From NCBI RefSeq assembly GCF_030272615.1, contig NC_081413.1:332542302-332606301 (forward strand): 64,000 nucleotides of DNA, written 5' to 3'. Numbering within the stretch: the stretch's first letter is position 1; each line of letters begins with the position of its first letter. The notes under the pieces were generated by a model. It worked only from the letters and a program-made list of their open reading frames with translations. It was not told where the DNA came from and ran no database searches. Source of the DNA: Cryptomeria japonica. Its lineage: Eukaryota > Streptophyta > Pinopsida > Cupressales > Cupressaceae. Shown here piece after piece: positions 31,691 through 43,167 of the stretch. A program made the translations under genes and the position numbers.

Positions 31691-33446
31691 AGCTCTTCAA
31701 CATATCCTAATTCAAAAAAAAATCAAAAATACAAAAAAATTAAAAAATACAATAAAAAGAAAAATAAAATAAAAAATACCAAAAAATCATAAAATATAAA
31801 AAACATCACTTGGTGAAAACCTGGCAAACAGGTGCCTTGTGACATAATTTTTTTGTTGTTGAAAAAATAAAAAAAAAGTAAAGAGAAATAAATTCGTCCA
31901 ATGGTGAAAACCACTTTGGTGGCAACCTAGGCATGTACCATGGTAAAAACCGGATTACTGGCACCATGTGTAGAGACATTGCTCCTCCCTCCTTCAAGAT
32001 TCAATCTCATCCCTTCGCTTTGCACACACTCACAACCTATCCATCCATAATCAACTTACCCATTCCCATCATGGCTTGTTATTGATCTACCTAAGATTGG
32101 TTAGCTATTCATAATAATCCCTCATTTTCACCCCTTTCCATCCATAATAAATCAGCTCCTATCTGTGGCTAAGGAAAATCCTAAGTCTAGTCATGGGTAT
32201 GGAACTAAGAGCATCACACGTTCCTAGGAGTACATTTTTCCCAGTTTTCTTCAGTCTATCGCAATCCACAATAAAGCAATACTTGCATCACAGATCCGCA
32301 ATAAAGTTTCTTCTCTGCAATAAAGTATCAGTTTCATGGATTCAAATAGTTTCAGATGAGACACAAGTAGCAATGGGCTTCAACAAATCAAATCTTTTGA
32401 TAGACTCAGACAACATTATGGTTCAATGCTATCTATCCTTTTGTGAAAGTAAACATTGTGAGCACAATCAAATAGACTTATACAAGTGACAAGAGACACT
32501 AAACTTGAGGACTACAATGGATGTTGGTGTCAAGTCTTGGTTTTATTTTGATTTTATCTTTTGGTGACATGTCTTTTAGCTTTTTCAGGATGTCTCTGAC
32601 TAGAGGTTTTATCTCCACGATGTCTTTGACTAGAAAGGTAAGGATGGGGTATCGCCACCTATTTTTCTTTGTTGTCTGTGGATTGTCTCTTAGTAATGCT
32701 ATGACTTGTCCAAGGATATGAGGACACTGTGAGTCTATTATGAACTGGGGCATTCGTTGTTTGTGACTATCTGATCTCCATGCAAACAGGTACAATGACT
32801 TTTCGGGTTGAACATATACCTCGATTGTCATAACCTATTTGCCATAATAAAGCTCAATGATGATAATGCACACGAAGCTCTTTCACTTCCATATCTTCTA
32901 TCTTCCATCCCCCTTTCTTGATTGACCTCCATCATCCTTCCTGAGTCCGTGTAGCCTGTTATCACAAGACTGAGTATAATGACATGCCAAAATAAAGAAA
33001 TCTGCATTTCATGTAGTTTGCACCTGCATTGTCACAAATTAGCATTTCATACATATAGATATCACAATTGCACCATATCCTGCACACAACACATGTTAGA
33101 ACATTTTACATTCTCATCATGTAAATAGTTATTTGCATTATCATCGTCATCTACATTTCATACATTTACATTTGCATTACATATAAAACATAAAAGAACA
33201 AAAATATTGCATTTCATCATGTACATATTTGCATCCATGTCATAAGCATCGTATAGAAACATGCATCACATAGAAGCAACATCACATAGGTACACATGCA
33301 TATAGTTGTCGCAAGGATGAATCATATATATATCAAAATCATAAGTGTCATGATACAATGATGTCAAAATACATATGGCTACAAAATCACCCGAAGGTGT
33401 CTAAATCATCATACAAAAATGGTACAAAACTGAAACATCATCATAA
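31691..33446 (+). other. Tat-C 3' non-coding part up to the Tat-D insertion
   Basis: It starts with an A-rich stretch (31710-31805), then words shared with Tat-B 17000-17200 in inverse orientation. Positions 32060-32880 are unique-looking and hold no gene I can support. Positions 32917-33446 are a copy of the AT-rich repeat also present at 58187-58690, with an internal CATTTCATACATTTACATTTGCAT-type low complexity. Confidence 0.6.
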
Positions 33447-34608
33447 ATCCCTTCTAACCAAAGAATCTAACAAATAAGACAATCAAGCTAATAGGAATTA
33501 AAATAATCAAATCAAATCAAAACTCCCTATCCCAAGATCGCATATTGCTTCCATTTCTCTTCTCCTCTCTATGGTATGATGGCTCTCAAATATTGCACGA
33601 GTAACCTGCAAGTGACACAAAGATTCAAAGTTCATGATTATTGAAAATGGAGATTGGGTGCTCAATTTATACAAAATTGGAGAAGATTGATTAAAAGGTG
33701 GAACAAATTGATCAAGAGGTGGAACTCAGGTGAGCTCACATGAAAACTGATAGTTAATTGTAGGAGTAAAACTCAATAGATTGAATAGATTAATTGAGTT
33801 AACTGGTTGAGAAAAAGCTGATTGAGGGAAGAAAATGAATAATTGGTGGAAATAAAGAAGATGACACAGAGAGCTTAATTTAGAAAAAGCTAACTGAAAG
33901 ATGGAAACAGAAGTTGAAGAGATAAATGATTTAATTAATTAATTTAGCATGTGCTTGCATTTAGATTTAGATTTTCAATTTAATATTTGAATAAGATTTA
34001 ATTCAAATAATTGAATTTATTAATTCAATTTAGCATTTGAATATATTTAGAACTTGATTTTTATTTTCAATTTGGTTTTTGAAATCATGCACATGTTATT
34101 GAATTTGGAAGAAATTTAGAAGAATATGAAATTAAATGAAATTATAATTTGGGGATTTGGAAATGGAAGAATTAATTAGTTAATTAAATAATTAAAACAA
34201 ACTATTTAATTATTTTAGAAATAGAATTTAATTAAATAATAAAGATTATTTAATTTTAAGGATAAAATCACAATTAATTAAATAATAAATATTTAATTAA
34301 TATTTAGAAAAGGGGTAAATGATTAGATGATTAGAGATAGAAATTGAATAATTAGTAATTTATTTAAATAATAAAGATTATTTAAATTGGGGAATTAACC
34401 ATAATTAATTAAATAATAAACACTTAATTAACATTTAGGAAATGATTAAAATGATGATAGAATAGGAAAATAGAATAATTAGTAAGATGATGAGGAAATA
34501 TGAAATTAGAAGAAATAGATTAATTAAATTAATTAAATAAGAAAGATTATTTAATCAATTAGAGGAATAATTAGTACATGATCAATGATACATTTTTAGG
34601 TGTCTACA
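33447..34608 (-). repeat. Tat-D 3' LTR (left copy, outer end truncated)
   Basis: It matches 50799-51556 plus 56467-56866. On the minus strand it starts TGTAGACACCTAAAAATG. A TATAAATTG box on the minus strand lies near 33665-33671. Positions about 34160-34560 are a run of AT-rich palindromes. The bases matching 50709-50798 are missing at the left edge. Confidence 0.8.
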
Positions 34609-34652
34609 TTTGCCCCTCTTTGAGACAAAGTCAGAACGACTTTGTTTCAAAG
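34609..34652 (-). other. Tat-D polypurine tract with adjoining 15-bp stem-loop
   Basis: AAAGAGGGGCAAA (minus strand, 34609-34621) abuts the LTR. Directly upstream CTTTGAAACAAAGTC (34638-34652) pairs with GACTTTGTCTCAAAG (34618-34632) over 15 positions with one G-U, around a 5-base loop. Tat-B and Tat-E have a shorter stem at the same place with a different loop, so the pairing, more than the sequence, is conserved. Confidence 0.75.
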
Positions 34653-34985
34653 AAAACGAAATTTTTTTGCCCCAGTATGTCCCGTGCTGTTGTATAGTGT
34701 AAATATGCCCCCTCGGAAAAGGTGGTCAGAAAATTCCAAAATTGAGACCATGTTTTCGATATCAGTTTAACAAGCAAGCGTGTGAAATTTCGTGCGATTT
34801 TGAGATCGTTAGAGTCAGCTACGAGGTGTTTGAAGCTAACGGGGACCACGGGCGTTGAGGTGTCAAAAAACCCTAATTTTGAGCTATACATAGAGATTTT
34901 TAGGTTTTCATTTGCTCATTTGCAATTTGGTAATTCCTTGGTTTTCTCTGCAATTTGTGTGCTTTTTTCTGAGTATTTGATCATC
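34653..34985 (+). promoter_or_regulatory. Upstream region of the Tat-D antisense PMD gene
   Basis: No coding frame is convincing. A weak TATA-like AGCTATACATAG lies at 34882-34893, about 100 bases before the proposed start codon at 34986. The last 60 bases are T-rich, as in a plant 5' untranslated region. The promoter role is inferred from position only. Confidence 0.3.
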
Positions 34986-37335
34986 ATGGTTGGTTATAGA
35001 GCTCGATTGCACCTATCCGGCTGAGTACGTTCATATCAGAGACCTCCTGGGACTAGCGGCATGGTATTTTTCCAATTTTTTTCCTGTTTTATGCTATTTT
35101 CCAAAAAAAATTCCACGATCAATTTTTGCATTGTGTCACGCAATCGCTTGTCGATGTTTACGCATTAGTGTTAACTGTACCGCAAATGTTCTAAATGCTA
35201 CGCATGCATCGTAAGTGTTATGCATTAGTATTAAACATGCCGCTTTCACTCATTTCTTTATGCATAAGTGTTTATTGTTACACATGCGCCCATTTCATTA
35301 CGCATTAGCTTTAAACATAATGCAAGAGTCATAATTGTACTGCATTAGTCATAACTATCACGCATTCGTTGTATGTGTAATTTTTTGTCATGTGTTTGAA
35401 AATATTTTTTTGTTTTTTGGGATCCGACATCTGATATTTTGAACATTTTCTCATTCCAGGAGAACATTGGAGTGCTATACTGTCGACATAGCAGACCTAG
35501 TGGACTTGATCTTCGAGCTGACTTACCGGATGAGGAGATCGAGCATATCCGACAGCTTGGTTTATATCATGTTTTACATTTGCCAGAGGTTATGGCCAAT
35601 AGGGCCATGATTACAACTTTGATAGAGCGGTGGCACTCTGAGACTTGTTCTTTTCATCTTTCGACTGGTGAGACATCGATTACTTTAAAGGATGTATGGC
35701 GTATACTGCGGATTCCCATTCATGGTGAGAGAGTTGTATATGACCATGATGATGGCATTGTTGGACTATGTGCACTTTTCGAGTGTGAGATTCAGGACTT
35801 GCAAATCAGTGGTCGTTATGACATCCCTTGGGCACGTTTAGACTATGATGACCTGACTATTGTATTATGTGGTGTTGTCGGTGGTTTACTGATACCTGAC
35901 AGATGAGGTCATGGGTTTCCAGTTGGATGGGGCAGAGTGCTCCATGATATGATTGTTCATCATCGACTGTATGCTTGGGGTCCTTGTCTACTTGCCATGT
36001 TGTACAATTAGATGCATGGTATTGTGTATCTTGGATACCATTCTATCAGTTGTGGTGTTACTTTGCTTCAGACATGGGCATGGGAGCATATTTCTATTGC
36101 TAGGCCTATCATTCATGTAGACTTGCAGCCTAGTGAGCCTTATGCTTTCAGGTATACAACAAGTATCAGACACAGAGGTTCGGGGAACACCTTGTACTGG
36201 AGACATCAGTTTGACATATTGCAACATTTTATTTGGAGACCATACTTAGATTGCCCCGGTTGGCTAGATGATGTAGTGCACTTATCTTTCTGCCGACAAT
36301 AAAGATATCTTATTGGTAGGACCTTTGAGACCCAACGGATTATCGAGATGTATCTTCCAGGGCGGGTTTTGAGTCAATTCGGTGAGGTACGGGTGACACC
36401 AGTGGTTACTGCTTATTTTGCTTGTGTATCATGAGAGGTATCTGATAGGGGTGTGTGCATATAACCACATGTTGCTTTTGTTGAGTTTGATTCTCTCTAG
36501 CCATTACTCTGGGGTTGGGGTAGAGGTGCAGCGGATCCAGGGACGACGGTGGAGTACGATGCGTCGTTTACTAGGCACAGGCCAGTGCCTTTGACTAATC
36601 CTGTTGTTTTGATTACAACATAGCAAATTCGCCATCCTAGACAGTGGTTGAGGATAGACGCAAGGGAGAGAGCCGGAGGAGGAGGAGAGGGTGGAGTTGA
36701 GGGAGGAGATGAGGGAGATGAGGATGTAGACATTGGTGGAGACACCATGTCTATTAGCAGTGAGGATAGCGTGATTCTTCTAAGCCATCGAGCAGTGAGA
36801 GTGGAGGTGATGACAAGGATATATCAGAGCTAGAGGATGTGCCTATTGCAAAGGGTGGGATAAGACAGGTTGGTGAGGAGGATGAGTTTTAGACTCTTAG
36901 AACGTGGGCCCAGAGTTTGGAGGATGAGGTCGCTAGACGAGATATCGAGCGAGAGACTTATCATGCAGATTATGGTGCCCTTGAGGCTGAGAGATATCGT
37001 CTCTAGAGGGAGAGAGATGAGGCAGTGCGGAGATGTCAGGTTACCATGGATGCCTTTGATCATCTTTTTAGAGTAGGTACAGATGCATGCGACCAGGCAG
37101 ATAGTTATTTCACTGTTGCGTAGGATTCTATTTATTATCGACAGGCATATGAGAGAGCCATCCCTGAGGGTCAGAGAGAGCCTAGCTTCAGTGCATTTAT
37201 GGGGAGGAGATCGAGTAAATCTACTTCACGATGGACTAGCAGTGGTGGCATTATGGGACCACCTCGACATCCTGGGGCAGGATCTAGTGGACAGGATCCA
37301 CCTACTGACAGAGGCAGTGTTGGTTGATCATGTTA
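34986..37335 (+). pseudogene. Tat-D antisense PMD (plant mobile domain) gene, spliced, broken
   Basis: Exon 1 (34986-35063, 26 codons, MVGYRARLHLSG then SYQRPPG) has one TGA and ends at ATG/GTATTT. The intron ends TTCTCATTCCAG at 35459. Exon 2 starts at 35460 in phase 0 (ENIGVLYCRHS) and stays open to 35906. The PMD core shows LYHVLHLPEV, RWHSETCSFHLS, GETSITLKDVWRIL and IPIHGE. Past a stop it continues with VLHDMIVHHRLYAWGP and, in a second open stretch, FIWRPYLDCPGWLDDV, which Tat-E also has. The tail is Gly/Glu-rich, then coiled-coil-like (SLEDEVARRDIERE), and ends Gly/Ser-rich near 37335. Several stops and a frameshift near 36770 break it. Confidence 0.8.
35064..35459 (+). other. Intron of the Tat-D PMD gene with TCACGCATT array
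   Basis: This is a 396-base intron. Between 35130 and 35370 about nine degenerate words of the form TNACGCATTAG/TCACGCATTCG recur every 20-30 bases, including TCACGCAATC at 35136-35145 and TCACGCATTCG at 35358-35368. Both exact words occur on the gag-sense (minus) strand of the Tat-D leader, at 50485-50494 (TCACGCAATC) and at 49960-49970 and 50440-50450 (TCACGCATTCG). Confidence 0.65.
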
Positions 37336-40030
37336 TCTGAGCCTTCGGGCTTATTTATTGTATTCACACACATTATCATTTTTGAGTTATATATATATAT
37401 ATGATATGCAGGTTTTGATAGTGATCTATGTATGTTTTGCTTCTCATGTATGCTTATATCATGTTATGAGTTTTATGATTCTTATCTATTTGATTCTATA
37501 TTATTATGAATGCAATGGTAGTACATGTATGTATTATTGATGGTAATGGATTTTAAAATGAATGCAATGAACTCTGTAATGAATGCTAATGAATCTAAAA
37601 TGAATACAAATGAATCTATAATGAATACAAATGAATCTATAATGAATGCAAATGAGTCTATAATGAATGGTTTTTGTATGATAATGGTTGAACCAATTTT
37701 AACTTAGATACACCCTGAATAAATGTTAGTTAGATGATAGAAAGAAAAAATTAATGGTAGAAAGAATGCTAGAATGCGATTTAGAAAGAAGATAAGAAAT
37801 CAAAAAACTATCAATAAGAAAATGAGATGAGAATGAGAATGAAATTGAATGAATCACGAACCTGTGTCACATATTTTATTGCATCAATATATATTCATCA
37901 CTGAGCCTTATTATTGAACAATGAAGCTTAGCACATCAGGGTATACGGAACCAAGATGCAAAGATATCTCATTGTAGAAACAAACACGTAGAAGACAAGG
38001 AGTGAACCCTCCATTCTGGGAATTACGCTAGGGGTCGAGGTATGTGTGGCGATTTCACCTTGATGTGAAGGCTCTTATCACAGACACCCACTAGAGAAAT
38101 TTCCCTAGAATTTTATCGGTTCACACCACAAACAACAAACAAAGAAAAAGATAATGCCCATCATAGCTACTCTAGTCATTTGTAGACATCCTTGAGTAGC
38201 ATAGTAACAATATCTGTCACCAAATTATAAAAAGATAAAGACTGACCCGGACAAAATTCTACAGCTATACTGACCTTGTGCCTTCGTTCTCAGTTGCTTG
38301 ATGTGATGGTTGATAATGTCTGATCTCAGAAAGTTGCAGACCCCATTTAAGACTGACCTATTTGATTTTGAGTGTATCCTCTTCTATTTAAGACAAGATA
38401 ATGATCACATTGATATGGAATGATACAATTGATAAGACAGTTTGATCAGTTGATTGCAGATGTTTGACTAGATAGTCATATCCTTTGTTAACTTCGTGCG
38501 AAGTGTTTGTTGGATATCTTCTAGGGTATTTGTTTCTCACAAGACATTTTATTGCAAGTTTTTTGATTGATTGATTTTCTATTTTTAGTTCTTTTCCAAG
38601 AGCTTTTTTCGATATTTTTGGATTATGTAGATAGATATTTGAATGTTTTTGGATGATTTTTTCAGGATCTTATTTGAATGTTTTTGGTTAATTTTTTTTT
38701 TTTATTATTATTTTATTTTTTTGAATGTTTTTGGATGATTTTTTTCAGGACATTTTGTAGATGTTTTTGGTATTTTTTCAGGATCGTATTTGAATGTTTT
38801 TTGGATGATTTTCAGGACCTTATATGATTTTTTGGATTTTTTTCAAGACTTTATATGATTTTTTGGATTTTTTCAGGACATTATATGATTTTTTGGATTT
38901 TTTCAGTTATGCCCCCAGTGTGCAGACCTGTATGACATGATGATCTACAAAATGTATGTGGAGACAAATGAATTTTTGACATGACCTATGTGAATGCAAT
39001 ATGTAGGAGGAAGATGCATTTCCTATTGGAACAAGGTTGACTGTGTTTGTTTTTGCATTTGTAATACATCAATTGAAATAGAGGTGCAAAACATTTCATA
39101 GATAAGCGGTCAATCGATCCCTAAGGTCCCTTGGAACATTCATCTCAACACACTTAGTGACTAGGAATTACAAATGGGGACGCAGAAAACTTCCCCACTG
39201 GTTCTTGAAACTTTGATCTTCTTTTTCCCATGTGTGTGCAGATGAGTTAATTCATGCTCTTGTGTTCATGAAAGATCCCTATTATCCTATATGACTAGCT
39301 ACATGGTTTATTCTAACTTCAAAAGCATCCCGAATAGAGCCTCGCTGCCAACAAGCCTTGAGAGCTCTGACGAGGTTATAGACTGTAATTTCTCAAATAC
39401 TGCTCCATTGCCAGTAGGCATTCATATCCCTGATGGAATTACTTGCATGTTCCCATAGTCAAGCTTTTTATCGCACTTTGTATACATGATATTTCAGTTA
39501 TATATCATTTCTCTTTCGCCTTGAGGTGGATATTTGGCATAGCTATTTTTTTTTCTTTTTTTTTCTTGCCTTAACTTGTAAGTAATGAAACCTACTTGGG
39601 TGTTACAATTATAGCGGCACTGAAGTAGAATTTTAGATTTTTCACTAGTCATATGATCAACTAGGTGTCTAGAATGAATTAGAGATCTTCTTAATGTGTG
39701 AGATATAGCAATTGATAGATTGTGGGTTAACAAGTCTCAAATAGTGAAATTGCTACCCAAACATAAGTAAAGCAACATCACAGGGTAATGTTGAAAATGA
39801 ATGACCTTAGAACCTCAAAGACTTCGTGTCCGAATATCTAAGAAAGAAAATGACCCTTGTTTTCCTTAAATGCAAACAGATGATAAACTTGGACAGTTGC
39901 CTTGTTTTATTGATGCTTCTATATGTAATTGCTGAAACTTTGAGAATGCGATGCATTTAAAAAAGAAAATATATGTAATGCAGTATTTTAAATGATATGA
40001 TATGCAACGTGGAAAAGAAAACCTAAACTA
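37336..40030. repeat. Tat-D spacer between convergent PMD and pol genes, with two simple tandem arrays
   Basis: No gene is supported. Positions 37555-37675 are about five copies of a 21-24-base AATGAATCTATAATGAATACA repeat. Positions about 38620-38915 are a T-rich array of TTTTTGGATTTTTTCAGGACATTATATGAT-like units, with a CAG after a pyrimidine run in most copies. A 39494-39733 frame is AT-rich and not convincing. The long spacer separates the two 3' ends. Confidence 0.65.
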
Positions 40031-41330
40031 TACAGCCCTTAGGTATAATATCGCTTGAGGTGCATGTTGTTCATAGGGTCAGAGAGCGGATCTCCCTCCA
40101 TGGTAGCCAAATTATATGCTCCATTGCCTATGACCCTTGTTATAATGAAAGGACCTAGCCAGTTAGGTTCAAATTTCCCTGGCCTTTCTCGTTCCGCTAG
40201 GTTCCTTTGATTCTCTTTAAGTACTAGATCTCCCACTTGAAAAGTTCGTGGGTGGACCCATTTATTATAACTTCATCTCAGTCTATTTTGATATCCTTGT
40301 AGATGGTTAAATGTTGTTTGTAATTTTTCATCAAGGGTTTCGAGTTCTTGTAACCTTGCTACCCTGTAGTCTTCCTCTGATATGATGTTCTGTAAGGAGA
40401 CTCTTAAACTCGGTATTTTTATTTCAATGGGGAGTATCACTTCTGTACCATAGACCAAGGAATATGGCGTTGCTCCTGTAGGTGTGCGTACTCCTATTTT
40501 GTAAGCCCAGAGAATGAGATTTAACTGGAGATGCCAGTCCCATCCTGTGTTAGTGACTACTTTCTTAAGAATTTTCAATGTTTTATTTGTAGCCTCTGCT
40601 TGTCCATTACTTTGTGGATAATATGGCGTGGAAAATCTTTTTTGTATGTGGAATTTGTCACACAACTCTTTCACTTCCTAGTTTTTAAATGGACGCCCGT
40701 TATTTGTAACAAAGCACATTGGAACTCTGTATCTACATATAATGTAGTTGAGCATGAATTTTGCTATCTGATTTCTAGTGGTGTATGTTAGAGGAATTGC
40801 CTCAACCCATTTGGTAAAGTATTCAGTGGTTGTCAATATAAACTTGTGCCCATTGGAAGAAGTAGGGTTGATTTTACCCACTAGATCTAATCCCCATTGT
40901 GAAAATGGCCATGGTGATGTGATGGGTTGAAGATCTTGTGTTGGTGCAAGAATAAGGTCTCCATGCATTTGGCATTGTTTACACTTTTGTACATACTTGT
41001 AAGCATCCTTTTCCATGGTTGGCCAGTAATAACCTATTCTCAACAATTTCTTTGACAATGGTGGACTGCTTTGGTGAGCCCCACAGATTCCATCATGGAC
41101 TTCTTTTAAAGCAAGGTGTGCCTCATTCTCATCCAGGCATCGGAGAAGAGTTCCATCAAAACCCTTTCTATACAAAGTATCAGCTATAATGGTGTACCTA
41201 GATGCCTGATGAATAAATGTCTTCTTTTGATTCCTAGACAGATTCGGTGACATTTATTGAGTATGTAAATATGTATATATTTCATTGTACCAAGGTGATT
41301 CTCGACCCACAATTGCACATACATAGTCTG
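40031..41330 (-). pseudogene. Tat-D integrase (a few stops, one catalytic Asp changed)
   Basis: Zinc motif EVHDGICGAH and CKQCQMHGD is intact. The core has Asp in WGLDLVGKI and Glu in NGQAEATNK, but the middle Asp is Asn (FVTNNGRPF in place of TDNG), so strand transfer should be lost. The C-terminus shows TFQVGDLVLKENQ, FEPNWLGPFIIT and DPMNNMHLKRYYT. Stops at about 41254, 40678 and 40273 interrupt a frame that is otherwise shared with RNase H and RT. Confidence 0.9.
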
Positions 41331-42258
41331 ATAGGGGAGTCTCATATGCAGGTAGCATCAACTGTTCTATGATGAACTCAAACTAAGTTTCATTAGCAGA
41401 CATATTGAGAAGAGATCCTATGGTAGCCATTGCATCTATTGCCTTGTTTTGTATCCTTGGGATCTATTCAAAGGTAATTTTGTTGAAGTGCTCCTTGTAA
41501 TCTTTGAACAACTTCTTATAAGGCATGAGTTTGTCATCCTTTGTGTTGTAATCATCATTGACCTGGTTTACAATCAACTGTGAATCACCATAGACCTGTA
41601 ACTCTTGTATTTTCCATTGTACAGTTGTACGAAGCCCTATCAGGAGAGCTTCATATTCAGCCATATTGTTGGTGCATTGGAAATTGATCCTAAATGACTT
41701 AGGTATAATGTCCCCTTGAGGATTAATGAAGAGAATCCCTGCTTCAGATCCGTGACTTGTATATGACCCATCAAAGTATAACTTCCACATTACTGAGGCA
41801 GTTAATGTAAACACGGATTCATCTGGAAAGTCTATCAGCAATGGGTGACTATCCTGTATAGGAGCCTCTGCTATAATTTTCCCTTTGATGGCTTTTCTGT
41901 CTATGTATTCTATATCAAACTCACTCAAGATCATAACCCACTTAGCCAATCCCCTGGTCAATGTTGCTTTACTCAATAGGTACTTGAGTGGGTCAAAGCA
42001 TGCAATGAGTTGTATCTTATGACTCAACATATAATGTATGAGCTTTTGGGATGAAAATATTACTGCTAAGCATGCTCGCTCTATGGGGGTATAATTAAGC
42101 TCATAGCCGATTAGAGTCCTACTTATATAATAAATGGCTCTTTCTTTTCCATTTTTGTCATGATGTGCCAATAGAGCTCCTAGAGCTGAGTTCATTGCTG
42201 ATATGTATAACAATAGAGGTTGTCCTGGAGTAGGAGATATTAACATTGGTGTGTTCAA
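41331..42258 (-). pseudogene. Tat-D dual RNase H (one stop)
   Basis: The first RNase H (QPLLLYISAMNSALGALLA, YYISRTLIGYELNYTPIERACLA) lacks the normal first Asp. The second (KLYFDGSYTSHGSEAGILF, CTNNMAEYEALLIGL, VYGDSQLIVNQV, then NKAIDAMA) keeps all acidic positions. A TAG at about 41464 stands where Tat-C has Gln (FEQIPR). The doubled RNase H assigns the element to the Tat lineage, and the second domain is presumably the working one. Confidence 0.92.
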
Positions 42259-43167
42259 AAGATAATCTTTCAGGGCTTGGAAATCTTCCTAGCATTGTTC
42301 TGTCCATTTAAAAGTAACTCCTTTCCTGAGTAAATGCTGGAATGGGTGACACTTATCTTCCAACTGTGCTATGAATCTCCTTATGGATTGCAGTCTTCCT
42401 TGTAACCCTTTGAGTTGTTTAAGTGTTAATGGAGGTTGCATATCAATGATTTCCTTGACCTTGGCATGGTCTATTTCAATTCCTCTATTTGATACTATAA
42501 ACCCTAACAGTTTACCTATTGTTATGCTAAACACACACTTCTCCAGGTTTAATCTAACATTATACTGTTCTAACCGATCAAAAATCTGTGTAAGAACTAC
42601 AAGGTGACTTTCTCTTGTTTGTGATTTAGCCAATATATCATCCATATAATATTTCATTATATTGTGGATCATGTCATGAAACAATGTTGTCATGGCTCTT
42701 TGGTATGTTGCTCCGGCGTTTTTTAGACCAAATGGCATCACATTCCAGCAGTATGTTCCCCATGGGCATGTAAAGGTCATTTTATGTTGATCTTCTGGTG
42801 CAATTTTAATCAGGTTGTATCCTGAAAAACCATCCATTAAGGATAGCATCTCATTTCCAGCTATTAGGTCAACTATCATGTGGATATTGGGTAGCGGGAA
42901 GTCATCCTTAGGACAAGCTTTATTTAGATCCTGAAAATCAATACAGATTTGTATGCCTCCTGTGGGCTTAGTCAAAGGTACCATGTTGGATATCCATTCC
43001 ACATAGTTAATAGGTCTAATAAAACCTACATCTAGCAACTTTTGTAGTTCTATTTTAACCAGTAATGCGATACTTGGATGCATTTTTCTCAATTTTAGCT
43101 TGTAAGGTTTAACTCCTGGTATCAAAGGTAAGTGATGCAACACTAATTCAGAGTCTAAGCCTAGCAT
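42259..43167 (-). pseudogene. Tat-D reverse transcriptase (domain intact)
   Basis: A 292-residue open stretch carries the full RT: KLRKMHPSIALLVKIELQKL, IDFQDLNKACPKDDFPLPNI, LMDGFSGYNLIKIAPEDQHK, CPWGTYCWNVMPFGLKNAGATYQ and MKYYMDDILAKS. All three catalytic Asp residues are present. It ends at a stop (42289) just before the RNase H. It is the only undamaged RT domain in the window. Confidence 0.93.

Larger units (their letters stand above)
27581..33446 (+). mobile_element. Tat-C/E, left part (pol), Ty3/gypsy Tat lineage
   Basis: Plus-strand pol with spacer, reverse transcriptase, two RNases H and integrase, followed by the 3' non-coding part up to the Tat-D insertion. The rest of the element resumes at 56867 and ends with its 3' LTR at 62997. 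gag, protease, the primer site and the 5' LTR are absent. The tie between the two parts rests on the repeat shared across the insertion (32917-33446 and 56867-57130 against 58187-59045) and on orientation. Confidence 0.75.

Noticed and set aside
32499-32831. A 110-codon minus-strand frame in the Tat-C 3' region
   Set aside because: It shows no motif, and no related copy in the window supports it.
36497-36748. Pro/Ser-rich minus-strand frame
   Set aside because: It is the reverse of the Gly/Glu-rich tail of the PMD gene.
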